The notes under the pieces were generated by a model. The model did no database searches and had not been told where the DNA came from. It worked only from the letters and a program-made list of their open reading frames with translations. This document shows, one piece after another, positions 27,315-36,583 of a DNA stretch of 64,000 nt. This DNA comes from Tateyamaria omphalii (GTDB lineage: Bacteria > Pseudomonadota > Alphaproteobacteria > Rhodobacterales > Rhodobacteraceae), in contig NZ_CP019312.1 of the NCBI RefSeq assembly GCF_001969365.1, positions 806,001-870,000 of the forward strand, given 5' to 3'. How positions within the stretch are numbered: the first letter of the stretch is position 1; each line of letters starts with the position of its first letter. A program made the translations under genes and the position numbers.

Positions 27315-28061
27315 ATGGCCGGCCACTCAAAATGGGCGAATATTCAGCACCGCAAGGGGCGTCAGGACAAGCTGCGCGCCAAGCTGTTTTCCAAGCTGTC
27401 CAAGGAGATCACCATTGCCGCCAAGATGGGCGATCCGGACCCCGACAAGAACCCGCGCCTGCGGCTGGCCGTGAAAGAGGCCAAGGGGCAGTCGATGCCC
27501 AAGGACAATATTGATCGCGCGATCAAGAAGTCGGTGGCCGGTGAGGGCGAGGATTATGAAGAGATCCGCTATGAGGGCTATGGGCCCAATGGCGTGGCCG
27601 TCATTGTCGAGGCGATGACCGACAACCGCAACCGGACGGCATCGACCGTACGCTCGACCTTTACCAAGAATGGCGGGAACCTGGGCGAGACCGGCAGCGT
27701 GGGGTTCATGTTCGACCGGAAGGGGGCTGTGAGCTATCCGGTTGAGGTTGGTGACGCCGACACCGTGATGATGGCGGCGATCGAGGCCGGGGCCGAGGAT
27801 GTGGAGAGCACCGAGGACGGGCATGTCATTTGGTGTGCGGATACCGATCTGAATGACGTGTCCAACGCGCTGGAAGCCGAGTTGGGCGAGAGCGAGAGCA
27901 CCAAGCTGGTGTGGCGCCCGACCACGACGACCGAGATGGACCTTGAGGGCATGCAGAAGCTGTTGCGGCTGGTGGATGCGCTGGAGGATGATGACGATGT
28001 GCAGACCGTCACCACCAATTTCGAGGCCAGTGACGAAGTAATGGCGCAGCTGGACGGGTAG
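27315..28061 (+). CDS. YebC/PmpR-family protein
   Basis: 248 aa. The N-terminus [17 protein letters not shown] and the segment GPDPDKN-like [20 protein letters not shown] are invariant in the family; [10 protein letters not shown] and [20 protein letters not shown] mark the second domain. YebC proteins were described as transcription regulators, and recent work links them to translation of proline-rich stretches (family knowledge). A strong AGGAGG at 27304-27309 fixes the ATG at 27315. The 246 bp upstream hold no gene. ruvC/ruvA, frequent neighbours elsewhere, are absent. Confidence 0.95.
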   Translation: MAGHSKWANIQHRKGRQDKLRAKLFSKLSKEITIAAKMGDPDPDKNPRLRLAVKEAKGQSMPKDNIDRAIKKSVAGEGEDYEEIRYEGYGPNGVAVIVEAMTDNRNRTASTVRSTFTKNGGNLGETGSVGFMFDRKGAVSYPVEVGDADTVMMAAIEAGAEDVESTEDGHVIWCADTDLNDVSNALEAELGESESTKLVWRPTTTTEMDLEGMQKLLRLVDALEDDDDVQTVTTNFEASDEVMAQLDG

Positions 28062-28114
28062 CGGCGCTGGTCCACCTGCGGGTGGGTTGTGTGCGGGCCG
28101 TGTGCGGGTGATGT

Positions 28115-28141
28115 CCCGCATGCGGGCGTACTTTATATGAT
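28115..28141 (+). promoter_or_regulatory. candidate promoter/operator of the 28.5-42 kb cluster
   Basis: In the 430-bp non-coding stretch 28062-28491, a perfect 12-bp palindrome CCCGCATGCGGG (28115-28126) precedes a good -10 hexamer TATGAT (28136-28141). No -35 hexamer is present at the right distance. TGCGGG occurs at 28077, 28092, 28103 and 28121. This looks like an activator-dependent promoter, with a long leader of about 340 nt before the first gene. Only a prediction. The rest of the stretch holds nothing else I can name. Confidence 0.35.
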
Positions 28142-28491
28142 CATTTAAGTCATTGTTCTGCCCGCATCCGTTTTGACGGGTGCGTGTGCCGTGTGAGCGG
28201 CACATTGAGGCGTTCAAGGCGCCCCTGGGGCGTGCCGACGTTTGTTCCAGGGATGCGTTTGAGCGCGCGCGCCGTTTCGGTGGTTTCAGAACTTTTCGGG
28301 GAAGTTTCGGAGAACTTTCAGGTCTTGTGAGGCCCAAGACTTCATTTTCGTCTCAGCCGTTCTCGTGCTGCGATTGGGTTTTGAGTGTGTGTCAGCCGGT
28401 TCTGACCGCTGACCGAGATCCTTTCAACATTTGGCGGCATCGCAGGTTCCAGGGCCGTGGCCCAAACTCATTGATCCAAATGGAGACGAAC

Positions 28492-30801
28492 ATGATTAAC
28501 ATCCGTGACGCCAAGACCGTCCGGTACGCCAACGACACCAGGCTTGCCACGGTTTACCCCGATTTCTCCCAGTCCGGCATGTGGTACGTCGTGCCCGAAC
28601 CGCTGTTTGCCAAGCGCACGGTGGCGGACCGGGAGATCCCTGTGTTCAGCCTGGTGGAGTACACCACGCAAACCGGTGACGCGATGGCGACCTGCACCTT
28701 TACCGTGCGCCTTGACGTGTCGCCCGAGGCGCTGGCTGCGGTGCGCGCGGCCATTCCCGGGGCAACCTTTGGCCAGCTTGACTGGATTTCGAGCGCGGTG
28801 ACGGCGACCTTTTCCATCGAGGGTCAGGAATATGTCTATATCGCCGAGCCCAGCATGGCGGGCACCAATGAGGCGACGTTCATCATTCCCCTGGAAAGCC
28901 AGGCGATGGTCAACTTTTTCAAGGCCAATTTCGGGCCGGATGCGCCCGCCACATCCGGGCTGAGCATCGACTATGACGTGACCACGCTGGCCAAGCTGCA
29001 GGCGGTGAAGGCGACGGTATCGTTCAACTCTGACCAGGCCTTTGAGTATGAAAAGACCGTCGATGTCAAAAAGAACATGTGGGGGTCCGTCACGGACCGC
29101 AAGACCACGATCCGCCAGTCGCTGAACGCGTCGCAGGCCGGATCGACCGAGATCGACTACAACATCGAAAACCCGTCCGAAGAGTTCAAGCGGCGCATCG
29201 AAAACTGGGCGTTCAAGGCGCTGGAAGGCCTGGTGGATCAGGCGGTCGAGACCGCGGCCAACACGCTTGGCCCCGGCAATGCCGACAAGATGAGTGCAAA
29301 ATACGTGGCCTCGTTTTCCAAGGAATACAAAGAGAACCAGGTGATCGAATGGGTGATCTCACCGCAAACGCAGCTGCCCGCAAATGAGATCAGTTCGAAT
29401 TGGGGTGAGCATTACAGCACCGCGGATTTCCGGCGCCTGATCACCAATTTCAACATCCTTGGCGATTTGAAGGACGCCCAGGTCGAGAGCGTGAACCTGT
29501 CGGCAGTGTATCACGGCACCACGAAAACCCATGAATTCAAACCGGATGCCTCCACCCAGTGGGCGTTTAACGTTGATGGGCAGAAGGATGGGGGCGGTCA
29601 CTTCGATCCGGAATATGAATTCACCTACAAGGTTGTGCTGACCGACGGGCAGAGCTTTGAGGTCGGGCCCGAAAAGACCACGGACACCAATATCTCGATC
29701 GGGTTCTCGGATCTTGGGCTGGTGAAGGTCGATTTCAGCGGCGATGCGTTGAATTTCGATGTGATCGACAAGGTTGGCATCGACTTTATGTTCAACACGC
29801 CCGCGGGCGCGCCGAACGTGCATCAATACGAAGAGATCACCAAAGAGGCCAAGACGGCCAAGTTCAAAAGCGATACGTCCCTGCATCTGAAGAATTTCGA
29901 CTATTACTACCGGCTGACTTACCACGCGTCGGTGAAGGCAGGTCAGGATGAGCAAGGCGACGACGGCGGGCCGGATGGCGGTGGCAGCGCAACCTATGTC
30001 ATGGCCCCGATCGTCAATGGTGGTGGCAAGGCCAAGACCACCGTTTTGCTGGAGGATCCGTTCCAGGAAGTCTCCTATGGCATTGTGACCGGCGACAGCG
30101 GTGGTGACGGTGAAAAGGCGGAGATCGACGAGGTCATCCTGACGGCCACCTATGATGATGACATCAATGGGCTGAATTTCCGTGAGCAGGTGCGGTTCAA
30201 GACCTCTGACACGACGTTTCAGGACATCTCGATCCTGGCGGTGGACAACCCCAATGGCTCGTATGTGCGTCTGAACGGGCTTGTCCGCATGAAAGACAGC
30301 CCAAGCCAGCCGGTGCGCGACGTGTATCTGCCGGGGCGGTCGTCGTTCCTGGAATTTGTGCCCGGACGCCGCCAATTCTCGGTCAAGTTCGACGCCACGC
30401 TTGTGGATTGGGACAAGGTACAGCTGGTCAAGGTGGACGTCTTTACCGTGCTGCCTGACCAGACCCTGAGCCGTCATTGCGCGGAACAGGAGATCGAGCA
30501 CAAGAAAGATCTGGTGCAGTCGATCGAGTTTGGCGCGCAACCCAAGCAGACGGATGGAACACGGCTGCCGACGCCCGACCAGTTCTTTACCTTCTCTTAT
30601 CCCGAAGGCCAAAGCCCGTCCTATTACTACGAGGTGGCCTATTATCCTACGGGCGATGGCGCCACCACGCATGTGGCGGAGACCGATGGTGATCTGGCAA
30701 CGGTGATCCTGCCACCCAACGGAGAAAGCAAGGACCGCGTGGTGATGCAGGCCATCGACGACCGGCACACCGCTTTCACCGTTCTGCCGGCGTTGCATTA
30801 G
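28492..30801 (+). CDS. uncharacterised 769-aa beta-rich protein, first gene of the novel cluster
   Basis: Not recognised. Residues about 1-150 form a beta-rich domain opening with DAKTVRYANDTRLATVYPD and a WYVVPEPLFA strand. About 170-290 contain a more helical linker (EEFKRRIENWAFKALEGLVD). The rest consists of beta-sandwich-like units; at least two share the pattern 'V-x-VDF/VDVF strand, acidic loop, then YYYRLTYH or YYYEVAYYPTGDG'. It has no signal peptide, no cysteine motif and only a Gly/Asp-rich linker (GDDGGPDGGGS). I chose the ATG at 28492, with GGAG at 28482-28485; an in-frame ATG at 28480 lacks one. It is 21 bp from the next gene. The stacked strand-rich domains suggest a binding or structural protein. 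Confidence 0.8.
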   Translation: MINIRDAKTVRYANDTRLATVYPDFSQSGMWYVVPEPLFAKRTVADREIPVFSLVEYTTQTGDAMATCTFTVRLDVSPEALAAVRAAIPGATFGQLDWISSAVTATFSIEGQEYVYIAEPSMAGTNEATFIIPLESQAMVNFFKANFGPDAPATSGLSIDYDVTTLAKLQAVKATVSFNSDQAFEYEKTVDVKKNMWGSVTDRKTTIRQSLNASQAGSTEIDYNIENPSEEFKRRIENWAFKALEGLVDQAVETAANTLGPGNADKMSAKYVASFSKEYKENQVIEWVISPQTQLPANEISSNWGEHYSTADFRRLITNFNILGDLKDAQVESVNLSAVYHGTTKTHEFKPDASTQWAFNVDGQKDGGGHFDPEYEFTYKVVLTDGQSFEVGPEKTTDTNISIGFSDLGLVKVDFSGDALNFDVIDKVGIDFMFNTPAGAPNVHQYEEITKEAKTAKFKSDTSLHLKNFDYYYRLTYHASVKAGQDEQGDDGGPDGGGSATYVMAPIVNGGGKAKTTVLLEDPFQEVSYGIVTGDSGGDGEKAEIDEVILTATYDDDINGLNFREQVRFKTSDTTFQDISILAVDNPNGSYVRLNGLVRMKDSPSQPVRDVYLPGRSSFLEFVPGRRQFSVKFDATLVDWDKVQLVKVDVFTVLPDQTLSRHCAEQEIEHKKDLVQSIEFGAQPKQTDGTRLPTPDQFFTFSYPEGQSPSYYYEVAYYPTGDGATTHVAETDGDLATVILPPNGESKDRVVMQAIDDRHTAFTVLPALH

Positions 30802-30822
30802 GCGCAAGGGGGGATTGGTGCG

Positions 30823-31791
30823 ATGCTAGAGAACTTTTCCACGCCCGCCCCCGGCCACGGCGCTGCCCCGTTTCCGGGGCGGCCCCTGGGTCCGGGGCGC
30901 CAGTTGACAGCGTTGGTGGCGGATTGCCTTGCGCCCGCCACCAACATGAAGTCGGTCCTGACCGCAGATGGCAGCCCGCTTGAGATCGGCTTTGCCGCGC
31001 ATGGGGGCACACCGCGCTACACGCTGGAGGCCGCGTCACCCGGCACGCCGGTTCTTGCCCGTGTGGGCGCGGTGCATGCCAGGGCGCTGCGCCACGGGCT
31101 TGCCTTGCCCTGCGACGAAAGATTTGTCGCGCTTCAGAGGGCCGCGCCCGCAGGGCTTGAATTTGGCGCCTGGTTGGGTCTGAGGGTGCGTGACGGCGAC
31201 GTGGCCCCCAAGATCTATGTCGAGTTGCCGCGCGATCTGGATCCGCAGCTTCTGCAGATCCTTGGCCACCCCGTCTGGAGGGGGCTGTCGCCCCGGTTGG
31301 TCGGGCTGAGCGATGACAGGGACGGTGGGGTCGTCACGGAGCTTTACTTTGGTGGGGCGCCTGCCACGCGCGGCGGGCTGAGCAGTCTGTTTCTTGAGGC
31401 TGGTTTCCATGACGTGCGCGCCGTGGCGCGCCTGTTCGATCTGCTTCAGGTGGTGAATCCCGGGGCCGCAGACAAGCGTCTGGCCTGTCACGATGTCGGG
31501 GTCAGTTTTGCCCACGGGCCCGATGGCAGGCTGCTGGCGATTTCCGTGCTGCTGTATGCCGATCAGGTGTTTGGTGGAGGGCCGAACCTGCGCCCGCGCG
31601 TTGCCCGTCTTTTCGAACTGCTGGGCGGCGATCCTGCTGCCTATCTGGCCGACACTGCCGCCGCACCGGACCCCGCGCGGCATGGGATCTTGAGCCTGAC
31701 GGTGACGCCGGACGGAGCCATGGCCGCGCATATCGGCCTGAGTGCCGATCCTCTCTCTTTGAACATTCAACAGGAAAGACTGATCCAATGA
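30823..31791 (+). CDS. uncharacterised 322-aa protein, possibly PT-barrel (ABBA) fold
   Basis: Not recognised by a firm motif. It shows repeated pairs of strands separated by helices: EFGAWLGLRVRDGDVAPKIY, then GGVVTELYFGG, then VGVSFAHGPDGRLLAISVLL, then HGILSLTVTPDGAMAAHIGL. K-x-Y strand ends (PKIY) and the alternation of two helices with two strands recall ABBA prenyltransferases, which is a guess to be tested by structure prediction. No signal peptide. GGGGGGA lies upstream of the ATG. It overlaps the 1256-aa gene by four bases (ATGA), so the two are translationally coupled. Confidence 0.75.
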   Translation: MLENFSTPAPGHGAAPFPGRPLGPGRQLTALVADCLAPATNMKSVLTADGSPLEIGFAAHGGTPRYTLEAASPGTPVLARVGAVHARALRHGLALPCDERFVALQRAAPAGLEFGAWLGLRVRDGDVAPKIYVELPRDLDPQLLQILGHPVWRGLSPRLVGLSDDRDGGVVTELYFGGAPATRGGLSSLFLEAGFHDVRAVARLFDLLQVVNPGAADKRLACHDVGVSFAHGPDGRLLAISVLLYADQVFGGGPNLRPRVARLFELLGGDPAAYLADTAAAPDPARHGILSLTVTPDGAMAAHIGLSADPLSLNIQQERLIQ

Positions 31792-34700
31792 CCCAAGCTC
31801 CTTTTGCTGTCATGGCACAATATCCTTTCGCCGCCACGGCCAATCCGGCCAGCGACAATGTCCTTTTCAACACCCGCTTTACCGAAGTGCTGGAGCCGGT
31901 GCAGACCGTGGCGCCGGGCACGGATTTCAGCCTGCACCTGAATGACGCTGGGCGGCTGGATCTGTACACGGTCGGCACCGGGCAGAACGTGTTCCGGATG
32001 CGAAGGACGGCTGGCCAGGCCACGGAGTACGACCGCGCCGATCTGGGGTTCGAGGCGCGCGCGCTGGCCGTTTTCGATGCGCCGAACAAGGTCAAGGGGG
32101 CGGACACGCCCGACATCATGGGCATCGACCAGGGCGGCGCGCTGACGCTGGCCAAGTTCAATGAAGAGACGGGGGCGTATGTTCAGAAAGTGTCGCAACC
32201 GGAAAAGGCGACCGAGGTGTTGTCGCAGTTCAAGGCGGTGGCCCTCGATGACACGGTCTATGCCTATGTGGTGTTCGATGATGGCACGGTGGCCAACAAT
32301 TTCCTGCAGCTGGGCGACGAGGCCTGGGCGTCGGAGCATTGGGCGCCCTTGTCCGCGCCGGGGGGTGGCAGCGCCAAGGTGCTGAAGATCGCGACCTGTC
32401 AGAACAACATTCGCCAGAATGCCATCTACGCCATTTCGCCGGACAAGTCCGTCTGGTTCGCCGACAGCCGCAACCGGTTCACCGAGTTTCAGGATCTGGG
32501 GTTCCTGACCGTTCGTGACATCGCGGTGATCGAAGACAGCGACAACCTGCTGAACATCGTGGCCATCGGCCATGACAATCAGACATCCGACCCGGATGGG
32601 GTCTGGGTCAAGCGCCAGAAGAAGTACCCGTCAGAGCCGGGGCGGATCGAGTGGGACGACTGGGACAAGATCTCGGACCGGGTGGACGGTGAGGCGCTGC
32701 GCGTGTCGCTGGATGCGACCGGGCTGGTGACGATCTTTGTGCTGGGCGATGGAGAGGAGAACCGGCTGCATGTGATCCGCGAGATCCGAGATGCGCGGCG
32801 CGGGCGCACGGGCTGGACCATTGCGTTCCCGCTGGGTAATCCGGTGCCCCATGCCGTCTTTGCCGTGGCGCAGGATGCCCAGGATCTGGCCGAGGCGTTC
32901 CTGATCTCGACCGATGTGACCGGCGGCACGCAAGCCGTGACCCGGTTCTGGCAGGACCCGAGCACGACCATCTGGTATTCCGAGCATCTGCGCATCGCGC
33001 AGCCCGATGAAGCCATCCGCTTGCCGGTCCATTCGGTCGAGATCACCGTGCAGGACGGCACCCAGGTGGCGCTGCCCGACGCCGGTGTGTCGATCAAGTG
33101 CGACACGGCGGGCACCTTGCGGCTGAACGGGCGCAGCTATCCGATGGGCCCGCTGGAGGCGCCGGTGCGGCTGGTGACCGATCCAAGCGGCGTGATCCGG
33201 GCCACGTTTGTGACCAATTCGCTGTCCTCGCCAACCCTTGTGATGCGCCTTGATGGCATGAGCGAGGACGAGGCCATCACCTGCGAGATGAATGCCGATC
33301 TGCAGGACCGGCTGGGCAAGGTGACCGAGGATGAGCTGCTGGCCCAGAAGAAGGCCAATGGTGAGCCGCTGGTGCCGGGCACGACCGAGGACGAGCGCAA
33401 GGAAAACGCCAAGGCGATGGCCGAGATCAGCCAGAAGACGATGTCGCTGGGCAAGCCACAGGATCAGCTGCGCCTCATGTCGCAGACGCCGTACCTTTGG
33501 GGCAACTCCCGACCCGGACCGCGCTATCATTTCCGGGCGCGGGACGACAATCCGGCGCATCTTGACCTTGCCGCCGTCCCCGAACAGCATTGGCGCATCC
33601 GCTTTCCCGATCAGGGCAGCGTGCGCGTCGAAGACATCACGCCAGACGAGGCGCACGCCACCCTGAGCGCCGCCGCCAACAAGAACACCCTGCCCGATGA
33701 GGCCATGAGATCCCTGGGTCTTGGCCAATCCATCGGGGAGTTTTTCGGTGATCTTTGGCAGGCCGTGAAGAACGGGGTGGCCACGATTGTAGAGGGGCTG
33801 AAAGAGATCGTGGTGACCACGATCATTGATCCGATCAAAAAGATCGTTTCAGCCGTCAAAGCCGTTGTTAAACTTGTCATCGACGGTATCGAGTATCTGG
33901 TTGAGCAGACGATCAAGCTGATCCAGCAGGCATTTGATTTCCTTGAAGGCATTTGGGCCAAGCTCAAAGCGTTCTTCGAGGACCTCTACAAGTGGCTCGC
34001 CTTTCTTTTTGACATCAAGGACATCGCACGCACCAGTGAGGCCGTCGAACATATGATCGAGGTCGGCATCGACTTTTCGATTGTGGCTGTCAAACACATC
34101 CGGGGTCAGGTCGAGGAGGGGCTGAATACCATTTCGGACCGGGTGAAGGAGGCGATGGATTCCTGGGCCAAGGACATCGCGGGTGAATCGTTCAATTCAT
34201 TCTCGAACAAGGATCAGACACCCGCCGACAAGGAAAAGGCGGACGATCTGTCAGCCCACAACCCGGTGGGCGGCGCGTTTCGCGACAATTATCAGCAGGC
34301 GCGCGATCCGTCCGGCGCACTGGCCGCGCAGGCGCTGGCCGATGAGGATACAACAGCGCTGGACGACATTCTTGCGACCCTTGATCAGTTGAGCCAGAAC
34401 TTTCAGTTCGGTGACGGCAAGCAAGCCTTTGACGACGCGCTGGGCTATTTCAGCAAGATCGGGTCGAGCCGTGGCGATATGATCAATCTGGCGATGGCGG
34501 GGATGGTCAAGGTGCTGGAAGCGGTGTCGCTGACGGCCATTGCGCTGGCGCGCGGTGTGATCCTGTCGATCTTTGATTTGCTGATCCTGCTGCTGAAACT
34601 GGTGAAGCGTGCGGCCACCGCGGATATCGAAGTGCCGATTGTCGGGCCGATCTACAAGTTCTTTACCGGCAAGGAGCTGACCTTTCGCGTGACGGGCCTG

Positions 34701-35558
34701 ATGGCGCTGTTGGTCGCTGTTCCGGCCACCATCGGGTACAAGGCGGGCACCGGTACGGCCCCGTTCAAGGACCAGGCCGCCGTTGATGAGTTCAAGCGCA
34801 GTGTCACGGTTGAAAGTCTGGCGCGGTCTGCTGGCTTTAGCGTGAGCGGCGGGGCCCTGGCCAAGGCGAGCAAGACGGTCGGTGTCGGCAATTCGGTCAA
34901 GAAGGTCATGCAATGGTGCGCCTTTGGCACCTTTGTTTTCCGCATCTTTGTCGAGCCGCTACAGAACATGATCGTTGGCGCCAAGCAGCTTGCAAACATC
35001 GACGAGGGCCCCGGCATCAAGAAGATCAAGGCCTTTGACTTTGGCAGCGTTGTCACCGGGCTGGTGGGCGCGTGTACCTGGATCCTGCGGCTGTTGTCGT
35101 CTGTGTTTTCGGCGCCATGGCTGAATTCCAGCGATGCCCCCGCGCCGGGCTGCGGGTCCGGCAAGGCCTATGGTGCGATTGTCTGGATCATGCAGTTGGC
35201 GTTGGGTCCGGTGTTCGGCGCAGTCTTGTGGTTTGCCAAGGTCCGCTTTGGCAAGGACACCGGGCTTGTGAACATCATCCGGCTGATCATATGGGGCCTG
35301 GTGCACACCGTTATGGCCGTTGCCCAGGCGATCGCCGGTGGCTTTTCCTCGGGTCTTGCGATTGCGCGGGGCATCATTTCGCCCATTGTCGCGCAGTTCC
35401 TATGGTTTGGCCTGCTCAAGGAGGTGTCCAAGCCGACCAAGACCATTTCGATCTGGGCGGTTGCGGGATGTTCGATCCTGGGGATGGGCGCCAATGCCGT
35501 CATGATGGCCATTGAAGCCAGTGCCGACGATGAGGCCGCCGTCGCCTATGCGGGCTGA
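31788..35558 (+). CDS. uncharacterised 1256-aa multidomain protein: propeller-like, Ig-like, amphipathic and hydrophobic regions
   Basis: Not recognised. Residues about 20-420 contain repeated short strands with Asp/Gly turns and Trp ends (SVWFADSRNRF, GVWVKRQKKYP, TIWYSEHLRI), like a beta-propeller of the lectin/sialidase type. About 425-510 look like an Ig/invasin-type beta-sandwich (VRLVTDPSGVIRATFVTNSL). About 640-760 form long amphipathic helices (GEFFGDLWQAVKNGVATIVE, DFLEGIWAKLKAFFEDLYKW). From about 900 on, strongly hydrophobic helices (SIFDLLILLLKLV, GLMALLVAVPATIG, and two or three near the end) could insert into membranes. No N-terminal signal. It overlaps the preceding gene by ATGA and is followed by a strong terminator. 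Confidence 0.8.
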   Translation: MTQAPFAVMAQYPFAATANPASDNVLFNTRFTEVLEPVQTVAPGTDFSLHLNDAGRLDLYTVGTGQNVFRMRRTAGQATEYDRADLGFEARALAVFDAPNKVKGADTPDIMGIDQGGALTLAKFNEETGAYVQKVSQPEKATEVLSQFKAVALDDTVYAYVVFDDGTVANNFLQLGDEAWASEHWAPLSAPGGGSAKVLKIATCQNNIRQNAIYAISPDKSVWFADSRNRFTEFQDLGFLTVRDIAVIEDSDNLLNIVAIGHDNQTSDPDGVWVKRQKKYPSEPGRIEWDDWDKISDRVDGEALRVSLDATGLVTIFVLGDGEENRLHVIREIRDARRGRTGWTIAFPLGNPVPHAVFAVAQDAQDLAEAFLISTDVTGGTQAVTRFWQDPSTTIWYSEHLRIAQPDEAIRLPVHSVEITVQDGTQVALPDAGVSIKCDTAGTLRLNGRSYPMGPLEAPVRLVTDPSGVIRATFVTNSLSSPTLVMRLDGMSEDEAITCEMNADLQDRLGKVTEDELLAQKKANGEPLVPGTTEDERKENAKAMAEISQKTMSLGKPQDQLRLMSQTPYLWGNSRPGPRYHFRARDDNPAHLDLAAVPEQHWRIRFPDQGSVRVEDITPDEAHATLSAAANKNTLPDEAMRSLGLGQSIGEFFGDLWQAVKNGVATIVEGLKEIVVTTIIDPIKKIVSAVKAVVKLVIDGIEYLVEQTIKLIQQAFDFLEGIWAKLKAFFEDLYKWLAFLFDIKDIARTSEAVEHMIEVGIDFSIVAVKHIRGQVEEGLNTISDRVKEAMDSWAKDIAGESFNSFSNKDQTPADKEKADDLSAHNPVGGAFRDNYQQARDPSGALAAQALADEDTTALDDILATLDQLSQNFQFGDGKQAFDDALGYFSKIGSSRGDMINLAMAGMVKVLEAVSLTAIALARGVILSIFDLLILLLKLVKRAATADIEVPIVGPIYKFFTGKELTFRVTGLMALLVAVPATIGYKAGTGTAPFKDQAAVDEFKRSVTVESLARSAGFSVSGGALAKASKTVGVGNSVKKVMQWCAFGTFVFRIFVEPLQNMIVGAKQLANIDEGPGIKKIKAFDFGSVVTGLVGACTWILRLLSSVFSAPWLNSSDAPAPGCGSGKAYGAIVWIMQLALGPVFGAVLWFAKVRFGKDTGLVNIIRLIIWGLVHTVMAVAQAIAGGFSSGLAIARGIISPIVAQFLWFGLLKEVSKPTKTISIWAVAGCSILGMGANAVMMAIEASADDEAAVAYAG

Positions 35559-35565
35559 GCCCAAT

Positions 35566-35602
35566 GTCCCGCCCCGTGAGTGACCGGGGCGGGACCATTT
35601 TT
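35566..35602 (+). terminator. strong intrinsic terminator inside the novel cluster
   Basis: A perfect 11-bp GC-rich stem, 35566-35576 (gtcccgccccg) with 35585-35595 (cggggcgggac), an 8-nt loop, then CATTTTT. It begins 8 bases after the stop of the 1256-aa gene, and the next start codon follows only 23 bases later. Confidence 0.9.
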
Positions 35603-35624
35603 CACCAGTGAATTGGATTTTAAC

Positions 35625-36518
35625 ATGCCATTAGATGACACTGCGGACACGCTTGTCCTGACCTACAATGTCTGCTGGGAGGCGATGACCCATACCTCGG
35701 GCCGCGGGTCTTGCGGGCCGATGTGCCAGGCCTGTCCCATTGTGCCGGGCCACGAGAAGCTGACCGAATGCGCGCTGAACATGGCGCATTGCATTGACGG
35801 GCTCCCATCGAGGCTGGGTGTTCCGAACTACGCTTTTGTCGGGCTGCAGGAGGCGAGCCGGTTCTGGGAGCTGACCTACCATGCGCCGCGCACGCTTGGG
35901 CGGATGGAGGCGGTGCATGGCAAGTCGCGGCAGGAAACCATCGCCTGTTACTATGATCCGGAGCGGTACTATCTGGCCCATGAACCGATCGAGAGTGCCC
36001 TGAGTGGCGGGCGCCCGTTTCAGATCCTGATCTGCGCCGAGACCGAAGGCGATGGCGGCGTGATCTTTGTCAATGTGCACAACGGGCATGGGCGCGAATA
36101 CGGGTTCGACCTGCTGACCGAGAAGCTGAGCGAGGCCATTCAGTGGCGCACCCTGAGCGAGGCCGAGCGTGCCTACCGGGTCATTGTCACCGGGGATTTC
36201 AACGAGGCGGGGTGGGACTGGTCGCGCGGGGTTTTGACCACGCGGTCCTGGCGTCCCTTTGCGCAGGCGGACATCCAGACCGAGGTGCATATCGGGCCGG
36301 ATCAACCCTTTAGCTGTTGTCAGAACAATACCGGCGGGAACTGGAACGCGCCCGGTGGCGGCATCGCCAAGGGCAATCGCGCGGGCGACTATGTTTTCGA
36401 CAGCCATGCGCCGGCCAAGGTACAGATCCCGCCCAGCTTTGACCCGGCCTATACCCAGTCGGACCATTTGCCGGTCATGGCGCTGCTGGGCGCGTGCCCG
36501 GGGCCTGATCAGAAGTGA
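35625..36518 (+). CDS. endonuclease/exonuclease/phosphatase (EEP)-fold enzyme with CxxxCxxC motif
   Basis: 297 aa. EEP family residues are visible: LVLTYNVCWE (Asn15, Glu19 metal site), FVNVHNGHGRE, VTGDFNEAG (Asp/Asn) and the C-terminal QSDHLPVMALLG (catalytic Asp-His). The family includes nucleases, sphingomyelinases and inositol phosphatases, so the substrate is open. Unusual is an early Cys cluster, Cys30-x3-Cys34-x2-Cys37 (CGPMCQAC), with further Cys at 49 and 56. No signal peptide. The ATG at 35625 lies 23 bases after a terminator, so a promoter of its own would have to overlap the end of the upstream gene. Confidence 0.85.
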   Translation: MPLDDTADTLVLTYNVCWEAMTHTSGRGSCGPMCQACPIVPGHEKLTECALNMAHCIDGLPSRLGVPNYAFVGLQEASRFWELTYHAPRTLGRMEAVHGKSRQETIACYYDPERYYLAHEPIESALSGGRPFQILICAETEGDGGVIFVNVHNGHGREYGFDLLTEKLSEAIQWRTLSEAERAYRVIVTGDFNEAGWDWSRGVLTTRSWRPFAQADIQTEVHIGPDQPFSCCQNNTGGNWNAPGGGIAKGNRAGDYVFDSHAPAKVQIPPSFDPAYTQSDHLPVMALLGACPGPDQK

Positions 36519-36583
36519 AGAGGTTCGGGGCGCTGCCGGGCGCGGCGCCCCCGTTTTCGGTGTAGCAAGACAAGACAGGCCAC

